13,220 nucleotides of DNA, from assembly GCA_022866005.1 (NCBI GenBank), contig JALHTV010000250.1:1-13220 (forward strand), read 5' to 3'. Position numbers and translations under genes: made by a program. The stretch's first letter is position 1, and each line of letters begins with the position of its first letter. This stretch comes from Phycisphaerae bacterium (GTDB lineage: Bacteria; Planctomycetota; Phycisphaerae; SM23-33). This document shows, one piece after another, positions 1-7,450 of the stretch. The notes beneath the pieces are model-generated. The model ran no database searches, was not told the origin of the DNA, and saw nothing but the letters and a program-made list of their open reading frames with translations.

Positions 1-1
1 C

Positions 2-127
2 GCGCTGGCCTCGGCCTGGGCGCTGGTGAGTTGGCGTCGGCACAACCTTCAGCTTGCTGCCGGTATCGCCGCGGAGGTCGGCAGCCAACTCCGCCAGGCG
101 GCAAGGAGGCTCCTGTGCGGGTGCTGA
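2..127 (+). CDS. C-terminal end of an upstream protein (partial)
   Basis: Reading frame 2 is open from the window edge to a TGA at 125-127 and encodes about 41 residues beginning ALASAWALVSWRRHN. A hydrophobic start followed by an Arg- and Leu-rich tail fits the cytoplasmic end of a membrane protein, such as a polysaccharide flippase or polymerase, but the fragment is too short to assign. About 33 of its 41 sense codons end in G or C, clearly more than frame 1 over the same bases, so this is the likelier coding frame. It would overlap the GTG start of the next gene by 13 bases, which matches the tight coupling seen further along the cluster. No function is claimed. Confidence 0.45.
   Translation, partial: ALASAWALVSWRRHNLQLAAGIAAEVGSQLRQAARRLLCGC
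103..109 (+). promoter_or_regulatory. Ribosome binding site that fixes the GTG start of the first glycosyltransferase
   Basis: AAGGAGG lies five bases before the GTG at 115. It is a near-perfect Shine-Dalgarno sequence. The frame is open upstream to the window edge, but this site and the protein homology both place the start at 115. Confidence 0.75.
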
Positions 128-1221
128 TCGTCTGCGGCAACTTCCACTTTGGCGGGGCTGAGACCGTGGCCGCGGAGCTGACGGGCGGCCTGGTCGCCCG
201 CGGCCACGGCGTGATCGTGGCCTCGGTCGCCAAGGGCGGACCGATGGGCGAGGTCTTCGCCGCCCGCGGTGCGACGGTCTACGAGGGCCTGGCCCGGCGG
301 TCGGTGGACCCCCTGGCAATCTGGCGGTTCGCGCGGCTCATCCGCCAGGAGCGGATCGACGGCCTGATCGTCCTGGACCCCCTGCGCAACGGGCTGCTCT
401 ACGCCCTGACCGGCTCGCTGATCAGCAGGCGGTCGGTGGGGCGGGTATGCTGGTGCCACTCCTGGCCGGGGGGGCAGGCGGGGCGATTCCGCGGACGGCT
501 GGCGGCGTACTACCGCCTGGGGCTGCTTAGCGCGATCGTGTGCGTCTCGCGCGCGCAGCGCCGGGCGCTGGCGGGGGGGCTGCTGCCTGCCTGGACGCTT
601 CCGGTCATTCGCAACGGACGCGACCTGCCGGCCCGTGAGCCTGGGGCAATTGACCGCGCCAGCCTGGGGCTTTCACCCGGCAAGAAGCTGGTCGTCCAGG
701 TTGCTAACGCCATGCCGGACAAGGACTTCCAGACGCTCCTCGGCGCCGCAAAGCTCCTGGCGTCCGGGCGCGCGGACTTCCAGCTAGCGCTGGTGGGCAG
801 GGACACGGACTCGCCAGAGCTGGCCTCAGCCATCCGCCAGGCGGGCCTGGGGCAGGTCGTGCGGCCTCTGGGGCCGCGGGCCGACGTGGTGGCGATCCTG
901 GGGGCGGCGGACGTGTTCGTCCTGTCCAGCAAGCGGGAGACCTTTGGCCTGGCGCTGCTGGAGGCGATGGCAGCGGGGCTGCCGGTTGTGGCGAGCGATC
1001 TGCCCGCGTTGGACGATCTATTCACTGACGAGCGCGAAGGGCTGAAGGTCCCCCCCGGCGACCCCGAGGCCCTGGCCGCGGCGCTGGCCCGTGTGCTGGA
1101 CGACACCGAGCTGGCGCGGCGCCTGGGCGAGGCAGGCCGGGAGCGGGCCAGGCACTTCCGTGCCGAGCCGATGGTCGGCCGATTCGAAAGGCTGCTGCGC
1201 CTCATCTGCCGCGGCCGATAG
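115..1221 (+). CDS. GT-B fold glycosyltransferase, family 4
   Basis: This 368-residue protein is a retaining glycosyltransferase expected to move a sugar from a nucleotide donor to a growing lipid-linked glycan at the cytoplasmic face of the membrane. The N-terminal Rossmann half starts MRVLIVCGNFHFGGAE (residues 1-16), with the usual Gly-Gly loop of GT4 enzymes. The donor half begins near residue 190 and carries K203 (PDKDF) and the EX7E motif, E275 and E283, followed by AMAAGLPVVASD. Length is typical of the family. The GTG start at 115 is chosen because AAGGAGG precedes it and residue 1 begins the first beta strand; the 28 extra upstream codons are Pro/Arg/Cys-rich and unlike the family. 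It is the first complete gene of the cluster and ends 35 bases before the next. Sugar and acceptor cannot be read from sequence. Confidence 0.9.
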   Translation: MRVLIVCGNFHFGGAETVAAELTGGLVARGHGVIVASVAKGGPMGEVFAARGATVYEGLARRSVDPLAIWRFARLIRQERIDGLIVLDPLRNGLLYALTGSLISRRSVGRVCWCHSWPGGQAGRFRGRLAAYYRLGLLSAIVCVSRAQRRALAGGLLPAWTLPVIRNGRDLPAREPGAIDRASLGLSPGKKLVVQVANAMPDKDFQTLLGAAKLLASGRADFQLALVGRDTDSPELASAIRQAGLGQVVRPLGPRADVVAILGAADVFVLSSKRETFGLALLEAMAAGLPVVASDLPALDDLFTDEREGLKVPPGDPEALAAALARVLDDTELARRLGEAGRERARHFRAEPMVGRFERLLRLICRGR

Positions 1222-1256
1222 CAAGGACGCTGACCCGTACGGGCGCGACGCGAACC

Positions 1257-2465
1257 ATGCACATCCTGCATGTGGAAAAGATGCTGTTCAGCCCCAGCGG
1301 TGTGACCAGCACGGTCTGCGCGCTGGCGGCTTGGCAGCGGGCCCGCGGCCACCGCGTCTCAATGTTCGGTTGCACGCGCGACCCGGAGCAGGCCGACCGG
1401 CCGGCGTTCCGCGACTTCACCGCGACGCGCAATCCCCTGGCCCTGTGGCCGATGATCCACAACGCCCGCGCGGCCGCGCTGCTGGATAGCTTCCTGGGCC
1501 GCATCGAGCGCGTGGACGTGGCTCACGTGCACAACCTGTATCACCACCTCACGCCCTCCGTGCTGCCGGTGCTGGCGCGGCACAGGGCAGCGATCGTGAT
1601 GACCGTGCACGACTACCGCCTCGCCTGCCCGGCCAAGCACTTCCTGCGGCCCGACGGGGTGTGCATGCGCTGTTGGCCACACGCGCTGGTCCACGCCGCC
1701 AGCCCGCGCTGTCTAGGCCCGGGCGGGGTGGCGCTGGCGATCGAGACCCTCGTGCAGCGCTTCTTCCGCCGCTACGTCCGCTGGGTGGAGAAGTTCCTTT
1801 GCCCCAGCGCGTTCATGGCCGAGGTCATGCACGCGGTGGGCGTGCCGCGGGGGAGGCTAGCGGTGGTGCCGAATCTCATCGAGCGCCCGGAGCTAGCGAG
1901 TGGCGAGCGGCGGCGCGCCAAGCGCTTCGTCTACGCCGGACGTCTGACGGCCGAGAAGGGGCCGGACCTCATGCTCGAGCTGGCCGAGCGTCTACCCGCG
2001 GCTGAGGTGGTCATCGCCGGTGACGGGAGGCTGCGGGAGCAGCTGGAGGCCCGCGCCCGCCGCCGAGGCCTGACCCATGTCACCTTTCTGGGGGCGCTGG
2101 AGCGAGCGGCGCTGGCGCGGTTGTACGCCTCGGCGACGGCGGTCGTGGTCCCCAGCCGGTGCATGGAGAACAGCCCGCAGACCATGCTGGAGGCCATGGC
2201 CTGCGGCAGGGTGGTGATCGTGCCGGACCACCCGACCCTTCGGCAGTGGGTGACGGATGGGCGGACGGGGCGTGTCTTTGCGCCCGGAAATAGTGAGTCC
2301 CTGGCGGCGGTGGCTGAGCAGGTCTTGGCCGACCGTCGCCGGCGGCAGGACATGGAGCGCCGAGCGATGGAGCTGGTGAACCGCCGCCACGACGCCGAGG
2401 CGATCGGAACCCGGACGGACGAGCTTTACGAGGAGGCGCGGCGGCGATGCGCATTGCGATGGTAG
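1257..2465 (+). CDS. GT-B fold glycosyltransferase, family 4, with an inserted Cys cluster
   Basis: A 402-residue GT4 enzyme, likely acting on the same lipid-linked glycan as its neighbours. The N-terminal half starts MHILHVEKM and has a Gly loop near FSPSGV (11-16). At 117-120 VHDYR leads into a segment with C124, C136, C139 and C152, a pattern seen in a subset of GT4 enzymes (HDY..xCP...CxxC) and possibly a metal site. The donor half has R229 and K234 (AGRLTAEKG) and the EX7E pair E304 and E312 in MENSPQTMLEAMACG. No convincing Shine-Dalgarno precedes the ATG at 1257, although it begins exactly where family members begin; translation may depend on ribosomes finishing the gene 35 bases upstream. 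The 3' end overlaps the next gene by 19 bases. Substrate unknown. Confidence 0.9.
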   Translation: MHILHVEKMLFSPSGVTSTVCALAAWQRARGHRVSMFGCTRDPEQADRPAFRDFTATRNPLALWPMIHNARAAALLDSFLGRIERVDVAHVHNLYHHLTPSVLPVLARHRAAIVMTVHDYRLACPAKHFLRPDGVCMRCWPHALVHAASPRCLGPGGVALAIETLVQRFFRRYVRWVEKFLCPSAFMAEVMHAVGVPRGRLAVVPNLIERPELASGERRRAKRFVYAGRLTAEKGPDLMLELAERLPAAEVVIAGDGRLREQLEARARRRGLTHVTFLGALERAALARLYASATAVVVPSRCMENSPQTMLEAMACGRVVIVPDHPTLRQWVTDGRTGRVFAPGNSESLAAVAEQVLADRRRRQDMERRAMELVNRRHDAEAIGTRTDELYEEARRRCALRW

Positions 2466-3562
2466 GCGTCCGCGGCATCCCCGCCAGCGTCGGCGGGGCT
2501 GAACACGCGGTCGAGGAGTTGACGCGCGAGCTGACCGCACGCGGGCACGAGGTGATCGTTTACTCGCGCCGCACCTACGTGGGCGACACCCCGCCGCCCC
2601 AGGTCGGCCGGCGGATCATTACGGCGGGCCTCGCCGGCAAGCACCTGGAGACGTTCACCCATACTGCGACCGCCTTGGCCGACGTGCTCCGCCGCGGCGC
2701 GGACGTGGTCCACCTGCACTCGCCTGGCCCGGCGCTGCTGATCTGGCTGCCGAAGCTGGCGGGCATCTCGACGGTCCTGACGATTCACGCCCCCGATTGG
2801 GAGCGCCAGAAGTGGTCGCCCCCGGCGCGGTGGGCCTTGCGGTGGGGGCTAGCGTGCGGCATGCGCCTGGCCGACGAAGTCACGGCCGTGAGCAAGGGGT
2901 TGGCCCAGGAGCTTTCCGCGCGGTTTGGCCGCCAGGTGCACTACGTTCCCAACGGCATCCGCCCCGCCCAGCCGCTGCCACCGCGGGCGATCGCGCGTTG
3001 GGGCCTGGAGCGCCGCCCCTACGTGCTGACCGTCGGGAGGGTGGTCCCGGAGAAGCGCTTGGACCTGCTGCTGGACGCCTGGGCGGAGCTGTCTGCGGCG
3101 GATAAGGCCGGGGCGGTGCTGGTGGTCGTGGGAGACGTCACCGCGAGCCCGTATGGCCTCGCTTGTCGCCGCCGCAGGGGGGCGGACGTGGAGTTCCTGG
3201 GAAACCAGACGGGAGACGTGCTGTCGGAACTCTATTCCAATGCAGAACTTGTGGTTCTTCCCAGCGCCCTGGAGGGAATGAGCCTGGTCCTGTTGGAGGC
3301 GGCGGCCTACGGGCAGTGCATCCTGGCAGCGGACATCCCGGCAAACCTTGACATAATGGGCCAGTCCATAGTATACTTCCATAGTAAGGATCGGTTGGAC
3401 CTCAGGAGGCAGCTCCGTCTGATCCTGGGAGACCAGGAGCTACGACGCTCGAAAAGCGAGAGTGCCACCGCTCAGGCGCTTGCGTCCTCTACGTGGTCCG
3501 CTGCGGCTGAGATTTTGGAGCGGGTCTATCACCGCGCCGTCCTTCAGGATGGAGGGTTGTAA
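2447..3562 (+). CDS. GT-B fold glycosyltransferase, family 4 (RGIP-type N-terminus)
   Basis: A 371-residue GT4 enzyme whose start, MRIAMVGVRGIPASVGGAEH, resembles the GxRGIPAxxGGxE opening of rhamnosyltransferase-like and DUF1972-type glycosyltransferases. R198 and K203 (VGRVVPEKR) mark the donor phosphate site, and E276 and E284 (EGMSLVLLE) form the EX7E motif. Where relatives often have EAMACG, this one has EAAAYGQ. The start overlaps the previous gene by 19 bases, with AGGAGG (2431-2436) ten bases upstream, so the two are translationally coupled. The stop TAA shares its last A with the ATG of the sugar transferase. Codon use changes over roughly the last 110 codons (more ATA, AGT, AGG, GTA and A/T third positions than before), while homology continues through the change. 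Sugar specificity is not deducible. Confidence 0.9.
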   Translation: MRIAMVGVRGIPASVGGAEHAVEELTRELTARGHEVIVYSRRTYVGDTPPPQVGRRIITAGLAGKHLETFTHTATALADVLRRGADVVHLHSPGPALLIWLPKLAGISTVLTIHAPDWERQKWSPPARWALRWGLACGMRLADEVTAVSKGLAQELSARFGRQVHYVPNGIRPAQPLPPRAIARWGLERRPYVLTVGRVVPEKRLDLLLDAWAELSAADKAGAVLVVVGDVTASPYGLACRRRRGADVEFLGNQTGDVLSELYSNAELVVLPSALEGMSLVLLEAAAYGQCILAADIPANLDIMGQSIVYFHSKDRLDLRRQLRLILGDQELRRSKSESATAQALASSTWSAAAEILERVYHRAVLQDGGL

Positions 3563-4245
3563 TGACGACTCTGGCCGGCGTTGCACCGTCGGTCCCGTGG
3601 GTGCTAGGCCCGCCCAGGGAGTCGGCCGTCCGAGGGGAGCGGTCGGCCTATGAGGTCGCCAAGCGCGTCTTCGACGTGGCGGTCGCGTTGGCGATGCTGG
3701 TGCTGCTGGCGCCGCTGATGGGGGTTGTGGCTGCACTGATCAAGCTCACCTCTCGCGGACCGGTGGTCTTCAAGCAGATGCGCGCCGGGCTGCGCGGGTC
3801 ACCCTTCATGATGTACAAGTTCCGCACCATGCGCCCGGGGGCCGAGGAGGCCCGCACATCGCTGCAAAGCCGCAACGAAAAAGACGGTCCGGTCTTCAAG
3901 ATCGCCAAGGACCCGCGTCTGACGCCCATCGGCCGGTGGCTGCGGCGGAGCAGCATCGACGAGCTTCCGCAACTGATCAACGTGCTGCGCGGCGAGATGT
4001 CGCTGGTCGGTCCGCGCCCGCTGTGGATGCCCGAGGCGATCCGCGTCGTCGGCCGCGCCCGTCTGCGGGCCAACGTCAAGCCGGGCCTGACCTGTCTGTG
4101 GCAGATCTCCGGCCGCAGCGAGCTGAGCTACGATGAGTGGGTCGCCCTGGATGCCTACTACGTTCACCACCGTGGCACGCTGCTGGACCTCATGATCATG
4201 GTCCAGACGATCCCCGCCGTGCTGTCCGCGCGCGGGGCGTACTGA
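3562..4245 (+). CDS. Polyprenyl-phosphate sugar-1-phosphate transferase (bacterial sugar transferase family)
   Basis: This 227-residue protein should catalyse the first membrane step, transfer of a sugar-1-phosphate from a nucleotide sugar to undecaprenyl phosphate. It is the short, monotopic form: it has the catalytic module of WcaJ/WbaP-type enzymes without their large N-terminal membrane region. A cytoplasmic stretch (1-30) leads to KRVFD and one hydrophobic re-entrant helix (about 36-61) with a central Pro51. Motifs follow in order: GPVVFKQ (66-72), YKFRTM (85-90), the catalytic Asp-Glu pair D133-E134 in IDELPQLINVL, GEMSLVGPRP (144-153), KPGLTCLWQISGR (173-185), and a family-typical tail ending ARGAY. 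GGAGGG at 3551-3556 lies five bases before the ATG, which overlaps the preceding stop as TAATG. Context makes it the initiating transferase for the three glycosyltransferases upstream. Family confidence is high; the sugar (glucose, galactose or other) is unknown. Confidence 0.95.
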   Translation: MTTLAGVAPSVPWVLGPPRESAVRGERSAYEVAKRVFDVAVALAMLVLLAPLMGVVAALIKLTSRGPVVFKQMRAGLRGSPFMMYKFRTMRPGAEEARTSLQSRNEKDGPVFKIAKDPRLTPIGRWLRRSSIDELPQLINVLRGEMSLVGPRPLWMPEAIRVVGRARLRANVKPGLTCLWQISGRSELSYDEWVALDAYYVHHRGTLLDLMIMVQTIPAVLSARGAY

Positions 4246-4427
4246 GCCGCATCTGGGGGGATAGCCAACCTTCGCACCGTCTGTGACCGCACGCGCGCGC
4301 CACGCCCGATTTGCCCAACGCCTGCCCCTCCGTGTCCCCCCGCGGTTCCATCGCCTGACCGGCCCGGGGGATGGTTCTTCCTTCACCGCGCCTTTCCTCT
4401 TGCCGATAGAACCCCCTGGAGCGGCTT
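4246..4427 (+). other. Intergenic gap between the polysaccharide cluster and the TPR genes
   Basis: These 182 bases have no credible coding frame. No strong terminator hairpin with a U-tract and no clear promoter could be found, so transcription from the polysaccharide genes may continue into the TPR genes. A weak promoter-like pair, TTCACC (4382-4387) and GATAGA (4405-4410) at 17-base spacing, is not convincing. GGAG at 4418-4421 serves as ribosome binding site for the next gene. Confidence 0.5.
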
Positions 4428-5696
4428 ATGATGCGCCCGGAGGACGGCAACAACACCCAGCCGTGGACGGACCCGTACCGCCAAGGCCTGAGGCTCTACC
4501 GCCAGGGCCGCTATGACCAGGCCGCGGAGGTCCTATCGACGGTCCCTGAGCGCAGCAACCTGGCTGGGGCCGTGGCCAGGTACTACCAGGGTCTCAGCCA
4601 CCGGGCCCTCGGCGCCCAAGCCGTGGCGCAGGGAGACCTCACCGCGGCCGAGCGGCACCTGGCCGCGGCGGCGGGCTTCCTGGGCAGGGAGGGCGATCTG
4701 CCCGGTTACCTGGCCTGCCTGTATGCCCGCACCGGTCGGCTAGACGCCTGCCTCCGCCAGACGGACAAGGCCCTGGCTACCGGAGGGGCCGACGTCCGCA
4801 CCTGGCTGCGGCATGCTCAGGCCCAGTGGCGCACGGGGCGGCGCGATGAAGCCCAGATGACCCTTCGCGAGGGGTTGCGGCGGCTGGGGGACCAGGTGGA
4901 CCTCCACAACCAGGCCGGGTTGTTCCTGGCAGCCCAGGGCCGGTGGCCCGAGGCCCGAGAGGCCTTCGCCCGGGCCGTCCAGGCCGACTGTTCCCGCCCG
5001 GCCGGGCACGAGAACCTGGGCCTGGCGGCGGCGGCGACCCACGATTGCCGGGCGGCCCTGCGGTCGTTGCAGCGGGCCTATGAGCTTCGGCCCAACGACA
5101 TGGTCCTGGCCCACCGGCTGGCCTTGGCCGCCAAGGCCGTGGCCGGACAGGACGAGCAGGTGGTCATTCGCCTGCCCGAATCGCAGGTCCGGCCCTTGGC
5201 CTCGCAGATGGTGCACCTGGCCCACTACGTGACCGTGGAGGGGGAGTTCGTGGACGCGTTCCTGGCGTTGCCGCCCAGCGACGTCGATGCGGAGCTGTTC
5301 GCGGTGCTGGAGGCGGCCTTGCAGACCGCCATCGCCCGGCACGGGGACTACGCCGACCTGCACCTGCGGGCCTCCGCCGTCCTGGAGAGGATGGGTCGGC
5401 CGGAGGAGGCCCTGGGGCACGCCCGAGCGGCCGTGGACATCAACGGTCGGTACGTCCGCGCCCGGCTGCACCTCGGCAAGCTCTGCGCCGCGGCGGGGCT
5501 GGACGATGAGGCCGTGGAGCACCTGGAGCAGGCGATCGCGCAGGGGGCCGATTGGGCCGACGTGCACTGCCTGGCCGCCGACCTCTTGGCGTCGGGCGGG
5601 CGGACGGCCAAGGCCAAGCGGCATCTGCGGCGAGCGTTGAAGCTGAACCCAGGATACCCGCGGGCGGCCAAGGCGCTTGCTTCCCTGGCTGCCTGA
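4428..5696 (+). CDS. TPR-repeat protein, first of a pair
   Basis: A 422-residue, largely helical protein made of tetratricopeptide repeats, which form a superhelical surface for protein partners. Clear repeat units include residues about 16-40 (YRQGLRLYRQGRYDQAAEVL), 157-188, 309-340 (ADLHLRASAVLERMGRPEEA), 343-373 and 377-408 ending LKLNPGYPRAAKAL. A region around 241-300 lacks the repeat pattern and may be a linker or a degenerate repeat. No signal peptide or membrane segment is visible, so it is probably cytoplasmic. The start is the first of two adjacent ATGs, with GGAG six bases upstream. It is followed after 22 bases by a second TPR gene whose repeats resemble its C-terminal ones, so the two look like paralogues and are likely co-transcribed. 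A role in polysaccharide assembly is suggested only by position. Confidence 0.85.
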   Translation: MMRPEDGNNTQPWTDPYRQGLRLYRQGRYDQAAEVLSTVPERSNLAGAVARYYQGLSHRALGAQAVAQGDLTAAERHLAAAAGFLGREGDLPGYLACLYARTGRLDACLRQTDKALATGGADVRTWLRHAQAQWRTGRRDEAQMTLREGLRRLGDQVDLHNQAGLFLAAQGRWPEAREAFARAVQADCSRPAGHENLGLAAAATHDCRAALRSLQRAYELRPNDMVLAHRLALAAKAVAGQDEQVVIRLPESQVRPLASQMVHLAHYVTVEGEFVDAFLALPPSDVDAELFAVLEAALQTAIARHGDYADLHLRASAVLERMGRPEEALGHARAAVDINGRYVRARLHLGKLCAAAGLDDEAVEHLEQAIAQGADWADVHCLAADLLASGGRTAKAKRHLRRALKLNPGYPRAAKALASLAA

Positions 5697-5704
5697 GAGA
5701 CAAC

Positions 5705-5710
5705 GGAGAG
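5705..5710 (+). promoter_or_regulatory. Ribosome binding site that fixes the GTG start of the second TPR gene
   Basis: GGAGAG lies eight bases before the GTG at 5719. The frame is open a little further upstream, to a TTG at 5677, but that start would overlap the end of the first TPR gene and has no comparable site. Confidence 0.6.
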
Positions 5711-5718
5711 ACCGGAAG

Positions 5719-7368
5719 GTGAGTCACTTACTGGAGGCATTGGGCCGCGGGCTGCCGTGCGACCTGGGCGACGTGCTGGACCGCTACTACTGGTCGCCGC
5801 AGTTGCGGACCGTCCAGGAGCTGACCGCCGAGGCCGAGGCGCACCCGCAGTGGCCGGACATCCACTGCCAGTTGGGGCTGGCCTACCTGCGGGGCATGCA
5901 ACTGGCCCCGGCCGTCGAGCACCTCCAGACGGCCTGCCGGATCAAGCCGGACTATCTGGCCGCCCGCGTGGCGATGGCGGCGGCCTACCACGCCTCCGGT
6001 CAGGTCGCCAAGGCCCTGGAGCAGCTGGAAATCGCCAACCAGACGCACACGGGCGAACCGGCGGTGCTGTTTGCCATTGGCTTCTGCTACGAGGTGCTCA
6101 ACCAGCCGCAGCGGGCGGCGGACTACTACCGCGATACTATCCGGCGCGATGAGGCGTTCATGGCGGCCCGGCAGCGCCTGGCGGCGGTGGCGCTGCGGCT
6201 GGACACCGTCCAGGAGGCCATCGAGCACTACCAGGTGCTGCGGCAGCAGAACCCCCAGGACACCTGGGTGCGCTCGGCGCTGGCGCATCTGTACTACCGC
6301 GCGGGGCAGTACGGGCTGGCGGTGGACGAGTTCGAATCGGCCATCGCCATGGAGCCGGAGAACTGGTCGCTGACGGACGACGAGGTCGAGGCCATGGTAG
6401 CCGATGGCCTGATCCGCGAGGCCATCGAGCGCCTGCACGGGCTGATCGAGCAGCAGGGCCCCTTTGCCGACCTGCACGTGCGCCTGGCCGACCTGTACGC
6501 CCAGGTCGGCAACGATGACGCAGCCATGAAGCACTATCGCCTCGCGCTGGAGATCCAGGACAACTACCTGGAGGCCCAGGTGAAAATGGGCACGCAGCAC
6601 CTCAGTTGCGGGCGGTGGGAGGAGGCGGCCGAGGTGTTCGGCGAGGCCTGCGAACTCAACGATCGGTTGCTCGTGAGCTACGTGGGCATCGGTGTGTGCC
6701 AGGCCGCCATGGGGCGGCGCGAGGATGCGATCAGCAGCTTCGAGCTGGCGGCGGCCGTCGAGCCCAATAGCACCTTGCTGCTGGCGGAGATGTCCAAACT
6801 TCAGCTTAAAGCGGTCCTGGCGGGGGAGCTCGAGAAGGGCTTTGAGTTGGCTCCGGAGGGCCAGCCTCCCGACATCGTCCTCGAGCCGGACGACCTGCTG
6901 CACAGGCAGGTGGAGCGGCATCAGGAGTGCTTGCAGGCCCACCCGGATTACGCCGACGTCCGCTACCGCTACGGGGTGCTGCTGCGGGCCGAAGGACGCG
7001 GGGCCGAGGCCATGGAGCAGTTCGCCAAGGCCGTGGAACTGAACCCCTCCTACGTGCAGGCCCTCATCAAGCTGGGCATCACGCAGCAGGAGTTGGGGAT
7101 GGCCGAGGAGGCCATCGAGACCTTCAAGCGCGCCCTGGAGATCCAGCCCAAGTACGTCGACCTGCACTATCGGCTGGGATTGCTCTACACCGACCGCCGC
7201 GAGCTCGAGCAGGCCATGCAGCACATGGAGGTCGCCGCCGCGGCCGCACCGGAACAGGGGGAGATCCGCACGGGGTTGGCCTTGGCGCTTCAGAATATGG
7301 GCCTGATGGATCGGGCCGCCACCGTGTGGCGAAGCCTCCAGCTGGTCAACTCCCACGGGACTTCCTGA
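5719..7368 (+). CDS. TPR-repeat protein, second of a pair
   Basis: A 549-residue protein built almost wholly of tetratricopeptide repeats. The first 30 residues (DLGDVLDRYYWSPQLR within them) are not TPR. Repeats then run from about 47 to 212, from 250 to 350, and from 408 to 540. They are separated by non-canonical segments near 213-245 and 351-407; the latter is charged and Pro-containing (FELAPEGQPPDIVLEPDDLL). The best units are 411-443 (YADVRYRYGVLLRAEGRGAEA) and 445-477 (SYVQALIKLGITQQELG). There is no signal peptide or membrane helix. A GTG start is used because GGAGAG sits eight bases upstream and the gene then begins 22 bases after the preceding stop. The repeats near the C-terminus share the pattern YAD(L/V)...NPxYV with the first TPR protein, pointing to duplication. 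Role unknown; scaffold or assembly factor is the generic expectation. Confidence 0.85.
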   Translation: MSHLLEALGRGLPCDLGDVLDRYYWSPQLRTVQELTAEAEAHPQWPDIHCQLGLAYLRGMQLAPAVEHLQTACRIKPDYLAARVAMAAAYHASGQVAKALEQLEIANQTHTGEPAVLFAIGFCYEVLNQPQRAADYYRDTIRRDEAFMAARQRLAAVALRLDTVQEAIEHYQVLRQQNPQDTWVRSALAHLYYRAGQYGLAVDEFESAIAMEPENWSLTDDEVEAMVADGLIREAIERLHGLIEQQGPFADLHVRLADLYAQVGNDDAAMKHYRLALEIQDNYLEAQVKMGTQHLSCGRWEEAAEVFGEACELNDRLLVSYVGIGVCQAAMGRREDAISSFELAAAVEPNSTLLLAEMSKLQLKAVLAGELEKGFELAPEGQPPDIVLEPDDLLHRQVERHQECLQAHPDYADVRYRYGVLLRAEGRGAEAMEQFAKAVELNPSYVQALIKLGITQQELGMAEEAIETFKRALEIQPKYVDLHYRLGLLYTDRRELEQAMQHMEVAAAAAPEQGEIRTGLALALQNMGLMDRAATVWRSLQLVNSHGTS

Positions 7369-7450
7369 AACCGGAATGGGGTTGGGGCGAGGGGTGGCGA
7401 AGGCTCCCCCGGGCACCGGCGGGCGCATCAACCGGCTAGGACCCTAGCGG

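Noticed and set aside
31..114. N-terminal extension of the first glycosyltransferase from a TTG
   Set aside because: The added residues are Pro/Arg/Cys-rich and unlike the family, while AAGGAGG sits immediately before the GTG at 115.
4369..4417. Hairpin from GGGGG...GGTTC and GAACC..CC in the gap before the TPR genes
   Set aside because: The arms are broken by unpaired bases and separated by more than 30 bases, and no U-tract follows.
5728..7431. A 567-codon open frame on the minus strand across the second TPR gene
   Set aside because: Very high G+C keeps antisense frames open. The product is His/Val/Leu-rich with no domain, and the plus-strand frame has clear TPR repeats and a ribosome binding site.
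7435..7448. Terminator hairpin at the convergent junction (GCTAG and CTAGC around a 4-base loop)
   Set aside because: Only five base pairs and no T-run on either strand; too weak to call.
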